Origin: Lantana camara
Taxonomy: Eukaryota > Streptophyta > Magnoliopsida > Lamiales > Verbenaceae
Length of the DNA: 64,000 nt
Direction of reading: 5' to 3'
NCBI GenBank assembly: GCA_037501455.1
Contig: CM074858.1
Location: 76,048,501-76,112,500, forward strand
Shown: positions 1 to 11,119 of the stretch, in pieces
Layout: each line of letters begins with the position of its first letter
How positions within the stretch are numbered: position 1 is the stretch's first letter
Notes under the pieces: generated by a model
The model's input: the letters and a program-made list of their open reading frames with translations, nothing else
The model's database searches: none
Told to the model about the DNA's origin: nothing
Position numbers and translations under genes: made by a program

Positions 1-1648
1 AACACATGTTTTCATATACGATTAGAATACATCTCGATCAACAAACCAACAATAACCAATTTATTTGCACTTAAAACAATTAATTCAAATAATCACAATT
101 ACGCAAAATAATTTGTAATAAATAAACCGAGTGTCCGATTAACGAACGTAAAGTGGCGTTGAACTCACCACAAAGAGACGAACATTCTGACCAAACGCCG
201 ACGGAACGCCACCACTGTAGCTACCGGAATTTGGCCGGACCGCCGACGGGCGCCGTCAAAAGTCGCCGGAAAAGTCCCAAAAAATCAGTCCTAAATGAAG
301 TCTTCGTGCCCGTTCCGAATCCTCGATCAATTTCTGGAAATTCCAAGCCGATTGTCCTAGATCTGAAATCTAAGAACACGAAAACCCTAAATCTTCAAAC
401 TCAAATTACTTCCAAACCGGTGAACCAAGATATGATCCGAAAGAGGTGTTGTCTTACCCATGACGAGCTCTTCGAAAGCCCTAAGGTAGCTTTCCGGAAA
501 AATCCTCGGAGCTAGTGCCGCAGTTGCACCGCCACTTTGCCGTCGTCGATCCACCGCCAAACCACCGAATCTGGAGTCGCCTGATCATAGGTCACTAGTT
601 CTCGTCGTTCCGAACAACTTTTGTGAATAGCCCGAGACCAAAAGATGTCCGGAAAAGGCCCCCGTTGGCCGCCGAAGTTTCTGCCGCCGCCGCTACAGTA
701 ACTCGCGCGTCCGCCGCGAGCTTTGGGCGGCGCGTGCAGCGCCGTCTCTGCTCCGATGGCCGCTCCGCCGACATCAGCCGCTGCGCCGGGAAGTCCTCTT
801 GCTGGGTCTTCGGCGCGTGTACCAAGGAAGTGGCCGGAAAACTCCACGAAACGCCGGCGAAGTGGCGGCGGTCTGACAGCTCCGCCACTGCTACTGAAAT
901 CCGGCCATAACTCTGCCACCGTTCATCGTTAGGCCGTGAAATTGGTACTCTTACGTCGGTCTCGCCGAGATAATCGAAATGGACTATTCGTTTGTTGAAT
1001 TCCGTCGAGAAACGATCGAGTTATGGGATCATAACCGAAGCCGCGATAGTAACCCGCGGGAGAGAGAAAGTGGGAGAGGAGAGAGAGAGAGAAAAAAAGG
1101 GATTGCGAGAAATGTGTCTTGTGCACAAGCTATATACAACCGGGTATCCTTATCGCGTAGCAAAGATAAATATCGCGTACAATTAATCGTAAATAAAATT
1201 GATAAAGTTATGAATAAACATTCAAGCTCCGAATTAATTTTACAAATAAAAGTGAAATAGAGATTTATCAATTAGAGTTTAATTCAATTTAATTTTTAGA
1301 AACTTTTCGTATAATTTAGCAGCACTTTGTAAACACATGATTGACAATTAATCTCAAGGAATTCAAGTAAACCGAAATTAAACAAGTTAAGTAACATGAT
1401 GGATTTAAAATCAATTTGACAATTATTTCATGGAATAAATTTGAATTAAATCAAATTAGATAGTTAGGGTTAAATATGCGCGTAATTAATCAAGTTGCAA
1501 TTAATCTTAGAATAATTCGAATGAACACATATTAAATTGGATTTACATTAAATCACATAATTCAAGAACTCTTAAATTAAACACACATAAGTGTAGAGAC
1601 TTACTTGTTGATGTCGTAAGAACGCCCTTCGAGAAAACGGGGCGTCAC
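1..1648 (-). mobile_element. Gypsy-type LTR, right part; left end outside window
   Basis: The segment ends in GGGGCGTCACA at 1648. Read on the minus strand it therefore starts TGTGACGCCCC, like the other gypsy-type LTR starts in this window. Right of 1648 the sequence changes to the 3' part of a different LTR on the plus strand, so this element inserted into that LTR. The interior holds a GC-rich stretch (about 500-930) and a GA-rich purine run (1061-1098). No coding sequence is convincing. The target-site duplication cannot be tested because the left end is missing. Whether this is a solo LTR or the end of a complete element is unknown. Confidence 0.6.
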
Positions 1649-2069
1649 AGGCTTTGGAGTTTCGAGCTAGGCGGAGTTTTGATGAGTTTGAGTCGGTCAA
1701 GTTAAGCTAGAAGTGTCTCTGCATTCATCTTATGTATTTAATTGTGAATGAAGTAACCTTGTAAGAATATTGGAGTTGAATCTTGTTTAAGTGCTATTGA
1801 ATTGCTTTTGTTGGCTTTGATTATGAGTTTAAAAGAGGCCTGAAGAGCCCAAGTCTGCTTATGGTTTGTGTGTTTGAATTTTAGTTTTCCTATGCATTAT
1901 ATTTTGTTGATTGGCTAGTATGTGCAGGGTGTAAGTTCCGCCTAGCTTAGGAAGGTATTTTGTTTGTCTCCCGTTCGCCATGGTTGGATACGGGTACGGA
2001 CTTTCCATTTCGTTACTCGTGTTGAGCCATAGTGCGGGGGATGTGGTGCCCCACGTGCGGGGTGCTACA
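1649..2069 (+). mobile_element. 3' end of a Tekay-like LTR (same family as LTR E)
   Basis: The sequence matches the reverse complement of the start of the 34776-42492 LTR along its length, for example GGAGTTT..GGCGGAGTTTTG, the GAGTCGGTCAAGTTAAG block, and the terminal blocks CCCGTTCGC, TTTCCATTTC and GTGCGGGGGATGTGG. It ends in GTGCTACA at 2069. It is cut at its left side by the LTR ending at 1648. It inserted into LTR K, which resumes at 2070. Confidence 0.7.
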
Positions 2070-3616
2070 GCGGCTGCAAGACCTGAAACCATGAGGCCAG
2101 AAAACAGGTAGAGGTATTAGTCAAAGTGACTAAGTGAGGGATCTCTTTAAAAGAAAGTACTTAAAGTAAACGTTTGAAGTAAAGTTCATAAGGTAAAACC
2201 TTTAATGCAAAGCTTTAATGAAGAACTTAAGAATAAGTTCAAGTGATAAAACCCTTTAATGCAATGCTATAAGAAATGAGAGTTTTCAAAACACTTTCAT
2301 GAATGCTATCACACGCACACACATATGCTTATGATTTGGTTCATATGATTTTCATAAAACGGGATAAGGGTAGGGAACAACTTTGCAAGATATGAACCAA
2401 CTTTATGAAAACATTGATGCCCGCAAGCTAGGCTTCTCCATCCTTACTCCAGAAAACATGACCATTAATAGGGTGTCGGACCGAGATCAACAACACCCTA
2501 ACACATACACACATGCACTATCCTCCACCAAGTTTCACTTCGGGGAGCGACCCCTAGATGACCATTAACCATTGATTTGGGAATAGATTTGCGGTCCATT
2601 CCCGACAATTGTCCTGACTTAACCAAACCTCCTGATTAAAGTCGGTATCAATCGCCTAGTGTGGCGGCCGGTATTAGTGATGTCGTTGGCGGTCACCTCC
2701 CGAGCATCACCTCTACACATAACCGCCGGGCCCATACCATTAACCAATGATGACATCCAGAATAAATCCGAATGTATGAACCATTGAACATATGCATTGA
2801 ACCATTAAACCATTGATGCAATACTTTGAAAACATAAACCATTGATGCATTACTTTGAAAACATGTGCCATTAATGCACTACTTTGAAAACATTGAACCA
2901 TTGATGCATTACTTTGAAACATGTGCCTTTGATCAAGGAATACGGATAGGTCTGGGTTCTTTGAAGAATCATCCCTTATAAAGGGTATTTCAAAACAAGA
3001 ATGGTAAAGCACTAGGCTTAGAGTTTCAAAACGATTGAATCATTAAGTATTCATGGTTCCAGTTGAAAATATTTTTAACCTCACCTATTAGTAACAGTAG
3101 GTAGGATAGATTATGCAGTGCCCTGGGGATTCCAGTGCTCAACCTTAACTCATGTAAGTGTGTACTAAGGTGAGCTTAAGAACTAAGACACACTTCTATC
3201 ACGATGCACATAAACATATAAAACAAGTACAGAACATGTAATGACAAGAGAGTAATACCATTTAAGGTATTAGAGAAGGATAACACACAAAGGAATCCTT
3301 AAAGTGAGTTATCGTTAACGTGGGACTATGATCTTACTATAATCGATTAGGAATTAATCAAATTATGAATCCTATCGTAAAACCTCAGGTTATAAAACAA
3401 GTCCTCGAAAGAAAACACATTTTGAAATCACATTTTAGACCCCGGATTTGAAAACCCTAAGTGTAAATGTCTATTAAGAAAGCACAAGTTTTAATTCACT
3501 TTTACTATTTAAAAGTACTATTCACAGTCACTATTCCAGATTACTATTCACGGATTACTATTCACTTGTCGGGTCAAAGGGTCGGGTCAAACCCACACAC
3601 TAAACACACACTTATG
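2070..3616 (-). mobile_element. LTR K, first visible part (minus), split by copia element
   Basis: Non-coding. It is the left part of an LTR that resumes at 16241 after the 3617-16240 copia insertion; ttatg is duplicated at 3612-3616 and 16241-16245. A diverged plus-strand copy lies at about 33900-34164 and 49733-50193: the stretch around 3051-3120 matches the reverse complement near 50000, and 3250-3470 matches 34164 back to about 33950. Four copies of ACTATTCAC or a close variant lie within 3516-3566. No gene is seen. Lineage uncertain, probably gypsy-type. Confidence 0.6.
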
Positions 3617-4326
3617 TGTTGGAAAACACGAATCAGAAAGCAGCGGAATTTAAAAATTTTTCCAACAAAAGGATCTTGAACTCGCAATTGTGTATCCAAA
3701 TTCGTAAAGATAGAAAACTTACTTTTCTTTTATTCTTTCTTGAAGCGTTTCAAGCCACCCAAGAACGCTCTTCTCGCGGCTTGACAACCCGTCCCTCGAA
3801 AGTCTCTTTCTACTTCAGAATCCATTGTCGGGATAGCAATCCACACCAACCTAGATTCAATTCATGTTAGAGATGTTCTTAACAATATAACATAAAGAAA
3901 GAAATATGAAACGAGAAAAGCAGGATTGAAACTCCCTTCGAAAACCAGTTTTGCAAAAGTAGAAAACTGCCAGTCACAAAACCCTCGTGAAAAAATTCAT
4001 CCTTCAGGATATGGACGAACGGTTTTCGCCATCTTCTTTGGTTCGATTTTTTCATTCGCTTCACGTCGGGTTCAGAATCGTTTCATCATCCCTTCTGATC
4101 GTTTTGCTTAGTCCCCACTTTTGGTAAAGCTCGAATCTTTAAAACTTCTAACTTGAAGTCTCTAGAGATAGTCCACCAACTTGGCTACAATCTAACTAGT
4201 AAGGATGCTAGTTCTCTAGTTAGTGTTTAGGCTTAACCTAGGGTTTCGTTTATCTTGGAGAAAGGATGGTGTTCAACATATGAACCAAAAGAATTCGATT
4301 AGCTCTAAAGGGGAGCATGAGCTCCC

Positions 4327-4337
4327 CTATATATAGG
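4327..4337 (-). promoter_or_regulatory. Probable LTR TATA box
   Basis: In sense the sequence is CCTATATATAG, flanked by GC-richer sequence, a good plant TATA box. Transcription would start about 30 bp further along the minus strand, near 4298. The same sequence is at 14691-14700 in the other LTR. Confidence 0.6.
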
Positions 4338-4654
4338 CAAGGGGGAGGGACGCCGAACCTAGTCCTTGTCGGGCAAGGATTTGGTCCCTCTCTCTCCTAT
4401 TTACTTGATCATCAAGTATTTTCCAACTTTGACTTTGAATTCTAATTCAAATCAACTTTCAAGAGAGCTAAAAATATCCAAACTATTTTTGGATAATTTT
4501 ATACTTTATTTATTTAAAATAAATAACTTATTTTATCTAATTAATTAATTCATAATTAATTAACTAGATTATTTTTCTCCAAAATAAGACTTTCTTTTTA
4601 ATTCAAAATTAAACCAGAGTCTTAATACATAAATAAATATACACATATATTTAT

Positions 4655-4726
4655 ACACGTGTGTGACACGTGTCACAATGACACGTGTCACTCACGTGAG
4701 CCACACGTGTGGTTTCACACGTGTGG
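4655..4726. promoter_or_regulatory. Cluster of six CACGTG G-boxes in copia LTR
   Basis: Six CACGTG hexamers occur in about 72 bp, each within a longer palindrome: TGTGACACGTGTCACA (4662-4677), TGACACGTGTCA (4679-4690), CTCACGTGAG (4691-4700), CCACACGTGTGG (4701-4712) and CACACGTGTG (4716-4725). G-boxes bind bZIP and bHLH factors in plants (abscisic acid, light and stress responses). The cluster lies upstream of the TATA box in sense, where an enhancer would sit. It is conserved at about 15019-15090 in the right LTR. Confidence 0.7.
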
Positions 4727-5876
4727 AACCCTCTTGGCTTGATTAACTCGTTTAATCATTTTAAAGCCTCAACTCATGTAACCAAGTTGTTGTGTGTGAC
4801 CCTCTAGGTTCTCAATTCAATTAGCAGTGACCCTAATTAATTAATTCACTAATTAATTAATCAGTCCACGGATTAAACAACCATAGTCTAGCAACAGGTG
4901 TTTAACCTCTAGCTGAATTGGAATGTTCGGATTCGACAGAACCTTTAAGTCATTGATTCATGTGAGATACAATCCTCCTACTTACTATCTCTCAACCAAG
5001 ATCTAGGGCAAGGGAATAATCAGAACCCTAATAATCCGGTCTTAAAGCTAAGTGCATTTCATATCCATTTGATCTCAATCGAAGAAGCCCTTTTCTTGAT
5101 GTCTTGATCTACTGCCTTGGCCAAGGACTCCATATGGCATATGAATGACTTACACAATAAGAGATCACCTTGCATATGCAAGTGTAGGTCCTTTCTTGAT
5201 TCTCATTCACTTTCATGAATCACTTGTGCAGCCCCAGCATAAGCCTTGAATCAGTTGTCTAAGGCGACACCCTTTAAAGCTTATACCAAAGACTACAGAG
5301 TTAATTCATAAAGTGACAAGGAACCTCAAGTCTAAGGATCAATTAATCACATCAATGACTCGTGAGATATTTCCTAATCTGGAAGTTTCCATTTCCTGAA
5401 ATAGAAACTTCCTTTCCCATTTAGGAATGTTCTCACACGGGGCACCTCAGTGAACTTACTTATTAAAGTAAGCACCCTCATGTATCACGCACGTATCAAC
5501 TATACACTTTGCACCTCCATGAAACAAGGTGGTCCTTCTTAAGGGCGTGATCCCACAAGCAAGCCTTAGAGGAGTCAGGTTGACACTCCCACTGTCTGTA
5601 GGACTCATCGGCTTGGAGTATTTTACTAATCATGACTTATGTGATATAGGGCTCGTTTCATGAACCATTTCACCTAAATGGTAGAGTCCTAAAGTCATCA
5701 GGATTAGGGGAGTTCTCATACATGCGCACGTAATGGAAACACACAAAACACGTATTGGCATATAAAGAAGTGTTTGCCTATAATCAATCGTATATTATTC
5801 AAAGATTGTCTGTGATACAAGAAAAGTCCCAAAGCAGATTACGTCGAATCGGCTTTCTAGGGCACTATTCCTAACA

Positions 5877-5890
5877 ATCTCCCACTTGCC
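5877..5890 (-). other. Polypurine tract of copia element
   Basis: In sense it reads GGGCAAGTGGGAGAT immediately before the 3' LTR start TGTTAGG. Copia elements of this type commonly end in such a tract, which primes plus-strand DNA synthesis. Confidence 0.75.
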
Positions 5891-8800
5891 CGTAAAAGCC
5901 ATCTAGGTATTCTAAGTCCCATCTTCTCAAGATGCACTTTGAGAGCCTATTGACTTTGGGCGTTTCCAAAGTGGATCTGCTATATTCTCTGCTGATGTGA
6001 CCCTCTTGTTTACACATCTCTTAGGAAACACCTTTTCCTTAAAAAGTGATCCGTAATCACGTGTTCAGTCTCTTGGTGAGGTCTTGGTTCTCTTACTTGA
6101 GCAACCATCCTTTTTATCATACAATATGATCAAGGAGTTGTTTTCATACTAGGAACTTCATCTAACAAGTTAGATGGAGTTTCTTACCCAAACACTTAAC
6201 TTAGTATTATATAATACGACTAAGTTCTCAACTACGATAGTTGAGTTTTGCAATGTCCGTCCTTGGAACCCCTTTCCAACACATTGCATTACCATTCTGG
6301 TAGAAGTTGTATCCTTTCAATGATTTCATAATCATCTATGTTTGATGAACGGTTACATCAAATATCCTTCTAACAATAAGATCTTTTGGGCTCTGTAAAC
6401 TAATACATATCCTCATTTCTTCTCAAGTACTCTGAGGACATCCTTTACAGAGATCTAATGACCTTCTCTAAGGTCATATTAGATTCGGCCTACTACGCTT
6501 AGTGTTGCGCCATATCTAATTTAGTACATAACTTTTCATACATTATGCACCCTTTCACTTAAAGGGATTTTGGACATTCTAACTTTCTCAAAGTTATCTT
6601 AGGACACATACTCTTCAAAAGAGATGTTCCATTGTCCATACTAAACTCCTTTTAGTACCGTGGTTATGTACTCGTTTTGTGATAATCCATCTATTCTCTT
6701 AGATCTATCTTCTATAGATCTTAATGTCGAGAATTTAGGATAATCACTAAGACCTTTCATGCCAAATTGTTTCTTAAACAAGAATTGGTAACCTTCACGT
6801 CATCCTTGACATTCCTAATGAGAAGGATATCGTCTTCTAAAGAACCAAAATTGACTCTTACATCACTAACTATCATATGTACACTTTTGAGACTTATTCG
6901 ACTTCTATCTGTGTCAAACGATTTGACTGTGGAATCGAATTGTCTAACTCCTAGAAGCCTTTATCAATCCCCAGATTGACTTAGGGATTTGCATACCTTA
7001 TGCATACTCCCACTGAATATGAGATTTATAGAAATACCTTATTTCAGTCTCTTTCAATCTCATATTGAACAAGATAGTTCTCATATTCATTTATCATATC
7101 TCATAGTCAGAATATGAGGATGCGGTAAACACAATCCAAATGGACTTTTGCATTTCAACCGTCAAGAAGGTTGTAATGCTTTCCATTTACTCGAAGCTCC
7201 ACGAGCTTGATCCTATCAGGTGGATCAACCAAGGTCAAAACTTGGTTTGAGTATATGGAATCCATATTGGATTTGCTTACACTACTCATATTCCAAATCT
7301 GACAGTGTCTCCTCTTGGCTATCTAGGAATACGTTCTAAACACATCTTAAGAGAATGGTTTCATACGTGTACATACTCTAAAATTTGGCTAAGTTTTATC
7401 AGATGGGCTCGTTTCTTCTATATGTGGCATGGATATTTTTTCTCAAATTTCTTTGAGGTCTGCTTGCTTGCCTTTCTTCTTCTATAGGAACGATTCCTTA
7501 AGAAAGGTACATTCCTTTGAGACAAACAACCTTTGTGCAAGGGAATCACAAAACTGATATCCAATATCGTTGTATAAACTTGAACTCGTTTCAAGCTTGT
7601 CTCCCACTATCCTCTTCAAGTAAGAGGATTCCATTGAATTCTTGGATAAGAATAATTAGGGAATTTAGTATGCCACTTTGCATAGTGCAACTGAAGGACT
7701 GATTTTGGAAGGTACTAAATTCAAAATCTCTAACTGCATATTCTGGGAGTTTATCCCTAGAATGATTATAAGTCAGTAAAGCTTGCTATGGAATGGACCA
7801 TGTTGCATTAGGTTTCATTCCCTCATTCAAAAACACTAAGGTGTTCTCGAATTAGTTTACTGAGAGATAATCCTATTATCTCTAAGATGACTAAGGAATT
7901 AGTTACTAAGATATTGGCTATCTCGATCATATCGATTTACCTATAACTTATGACTACTTCGGTTCCTAACCTCCTTTTGAAATTCCAAGAATTTCATATA
8001 AGTTTCGAATTTGTACTTTAACAAGTACATTCATTCATAATAATTAAACTGACGATTGTATCTAGTGCTTACATTAAGCATCTTACACTCATCAGCATGG
8101 ATCGAAATCCACTATAATTTTGGAACGTTCCATGTTTCTTATAAACGGGATTCAGGAACGCTTCCCTCATGACAGGATTCACAGGAAGTCAACACTATAG
8201 GTTCATTTTCATAGAATGAACTTAAGGTGTCCGACTTGCTAATCCTTTTATATCTCAACGTTCCAAAGTAATTCGAAGCTTTGTCATCTCACTTACTTTT
8301 GTTATCTCGTTGCATGTTCAGAACATTAGTACCTTGAGTCTTTGCACAACGGATTATGCAGAATTGACTCAAGACTACTGAATTCTATTCCTAGTAGAAT
8401 TGCTAAACGAGGTAACATTTCAGAGTACTCATACTCTTTGCAGTTCCCTTTCAAAGTCCTTATTTGCTACCATAGAAGCAAACGTCCAATTTGATCTCTA
8501 GTGTCTTTTGGGCGTACCCCTTACATGCCCCTCCATTGGGCTCTTAAGGGTTTCTTCTTCTTTAGGCCTTCAGGCCTTTAACTCAGTGAGTTTAGAAGAA
8601 GAATTAACCATCACAACCTTTTGTTCCTTCTTAAGGATGCTCTCAACCATTATCAACTTAAATGATTAACTATGCTACATTAGCATCATTCTAGTTGAGC
8701 ATAAAGGGTTTGAATGATGGTGGAAGCAATGTAAGCAATCAGTGCATAGAGAACTCTTTTCTCGGTTGATGATCGAGACCATAAGATCTTCAAGTAAGAT

Positions 8801-9150
8801 CTTTAGACCTTGTTCGTGTGCACTTGTTTCCTCATTTGGAATATTGAATAATTCCATAATGTTATACATTGTAACATTTTATGAGGTGGTTCAATTGCTC
8901 TTAAGTGGTTTGGAAAAATCCCATCACCTCAGGTTGCTTCTCTTTTGGCCCGGGTCGAATTTTCACAATTGAAAAACTTCGCCTTTTAGAGAACGCCTTT
9001 CTCTAGTCGGATTCTAAAATGAATTTTAGGATCCGAAGCCATTTAGAGTTAGTCAGTACTTAGTCAACTTATTTGACTTAAGGATGGATACGAATAGGTT
9101 TGCATTTCGTATTGTAGAGAATCACAGAACTACAACCTAAATGCTAAGCA
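5877..9150 (-). pseudogene. Decayed copia pol remnants
   Basis: No frame stays open, but scattered copia-like pieces can be read on the minus strand. From upstream to downstream these are DDILLI near 6840-6820 (the reverse-transcriptase YVDD region), a stretch near 6500 resembling the MYEKLCTKLDMA segment, ENIADPLW near 5970 (RNase H end), and HLEKMGLRIPRWL at about 5935-5895 (usual polyprotein C-terminus). Frameshifts and stops separate them. Integrase, protease and gag could not be recognised. The decay contrasts with the near-identical LTRs. Confidence 0.55.
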
Positions 9151-9308
9151 GAGAACTAGGTGAGCATGCTGAATAATAACGATATACATAAGATAAGGTC
9201 TTTAATCTAATGTAGCTCCCACTGTTTTTCAAAGATCTATAATTCCCAAAGATCTAAGAGGAACACGTTTCCCAACGGGTACTAAGATCCTAAGCATTTT
9301 ACCTCGAA

Positions 9309-9630
9309 CCCACGACTCGCGGACATTCTAAGTAAGAACCCTAGGTAGGTACAACTTACCAATTCTAACACCTTTAGAACTCTTAGTAATTGTTTTTACA
9401 TCACCTATCTTTCAATATGGACCCACGACTCGTGCGACATCCATATTTACTTAGGCGTTAAGCTAGACCCATCAATCATAAGATCATGACCAAAACTTAG
9501 TTCGAACAACCCACGACTCGCGGACATCGCCCTTGCTAAAATCGACCATGAAATATTGATCATTTAAAATGATCAATTAGGTAACTAAGAACTAATAAGC
9601 TCCACTAGCTATCCCACGACTCGCGGACAA
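9309..9630. repeat. Four dispersed copies of an 18-bp motif inside the copia element
   Basis: CCCACGACTCGCGGACAT or a close variant occurs at 9309-9326, 9422-9440 (with a one-base insertion), 9510-9527 and 9613-9630, roughly 90-115 bp apart. The second copy is flanked by the inverted pair AATATGGA/TCCATATT. The sequence between copies is unrelated. Function unknown. Confidence 0.7.
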
Positions 9631-9699
9631 TAACTCGCTTTACTTACTAAACTTAAAACCTATTGATGGAATGCTAGGAATTTAATTCAAAATTTACAT

Positions 9700-10796
9700 C
9701 TCGAATTAAACACCTATTTGTTCGAAATTAGCTTAAAATTTAAGGGGAATTTTCGAATCAACCGGAGAGTTGTCCGGTTCGACCTCACCAACATATATGT
9801 TATCCAATTTTATTAGTCTTGATTAATGCAAGTATACTTAAATGCATTTCAAACAAGCACATAAACAGATAACATGTCCTAGCATGATACTAACATGTAA
9901 TGATCATGGGTTCTACCTATCTTATGCGTGATATGTGGGAGCCACTCCACAATCACAAGTTCTAACATACATGCCACATAAACAGTTCAAATCACATAAG
10001 GGAAAGCTGTAACAAAATACGAGCCCTATCTCTATTACATTTAACAATTGAGATTCCCCTCCCTAACATTTTGAGGGGTCTTCACTTATGGCCTCCTTGT
10101 TACTTGAATGTGGTCCATCTTACTCCATGGGTGCATTGTCTCCAAAATGAAAATAAAACCTCACCACCTATCTCTACTCTCAAATTACAATAAAAAGAAA
10201 AAGACATAAAGTAATAAGGCTCAATCTTCATATTGGCCTTAGACAATTACACGGGGCATACCCCGGCCTCAAAAACAGTAATATGGAAAGCCACATAATA
10301 AATCACATAACAGTACGCACATAAGTGAGGCTCCAACCTCAATTGAAAAACGCAACTATAGGGCTCCAACCCCAATTTAAACCATCCATGTGCATAAAGT
10401 AAAACCATACATAGATCTAAACCCATGATCACCTAACATGTTTAAATTGCAAGAATTTAAATTTACCAATAAATTTAAAATTCCTTTAACTTTAAGTTCG
10501 ACTAACTCAAAGTAATCTGAAAAACAGTTCCTTGTTCAAGAATAATTTCAAAATCAAAAGCTAGAATTTGATAAAATTCAAGTTAATTCAAAAATTAACA
10601 ATTTTATTAAAATCATTATTTCAAAAAATAATAATTATACTTTTCCCGAAAAATTAAAATTGACTTTGATTCCCGAAATTCCCAAATTATAATTTTATTT
10701 CAAAATTAAAATTTTTCCAGAAAAAAAAGATTTTTAAAATAATTTTAAAATAAAATTTGGGCCAAAAACACGAAAAGTCGCATCGCGTCACAGGGG
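9700..10796. other. Non-coding internal region of copia element
   Basis: AT-rich internal sequence between the dispersed 18-bp motif and the GC-rich minisatellite. I see no open frame or recognisable domain. Gag would be expected on this side of the element, so it is either lost or decayed beyond recognition. Confidence 0.5.
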
Positions 10797-11119
10797 TGTG
10801 CGGGCAGTCCCGCACAGGGGCGTGCGGGCGATCCCGCACAGCCCCGCGCAGACGCGTGCGGGCAGTCCCGCACAGGGCTGGGCGGACGCGTGCGGGCAGT
10901 CCCGCACAGGAGTGTGCGGGCGATCCCGCACAGGCTGTTCCGGACGCGTGCGGGCAGTCCCGCACAGGGGTGTGCGGGCGATCCCGCACAGGCTGTTCCG
11001 GACGCGTGCGGGCAGTCCTGCACAGGGGTGTGCGGGCGATCCCGCACAGGGCTGGGCGGACGGTGCGGGCAGTCCCGCACATGGGTGTGCTGGCGATCCC
11101 GCACAGGCTGTTCCGGACC
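10797..11119. repeat. GC-rich minisatellite of tandem hairpins, unit about 58 bp
   Basis: About five units, each with two stem-4nt-stem palindromes: GTGCGGG-CAGT-CCCGCAC and GTGCGGG-CGAT-CCCGCAC, separated by AGGGGT or AGGCTGTTCCGGACGC. It lies in the leader-side internal part of the copia element, in otherwise AT-rich DNA, and is cut at 11119 by solo LTR A. GC-rich sequence resumes at 13657. Overlapping open frames on both strands here are by-products of the repeat. Confidence 0.85.

Larger units (their letters stand above)
3617..5876 (-). repeat. 3' LTR of the copia element
   Basis: This 2260-bp direct repeat of 13981-16240 differs at six positions that I found by eye. Read in sense it begins TGTTAGGAATAG and ends TTTTCCAACA. 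It contains a TATA-type core (4327-4337) and, about 330 bp upstream in sense, a dense G-box cluster (4655-4726). Short frames inside it are identical in both LTRs simply because the DNA is, and show no sign of being genes. Confidence 0.9.

Noticed and set aside
153..1260. Group of short frames at the left edge
   Set aside because: They lie in an LTR, several overlap on both strands in a GC-rich patch, and none shows a recognisable domain.
10797..11119. CRISPR-like array (regular palindromic repeats)
   Set aside because: Plant nuclear context, no unique spacers of constant length, no cas genes; a tandem minisatellite explains it.
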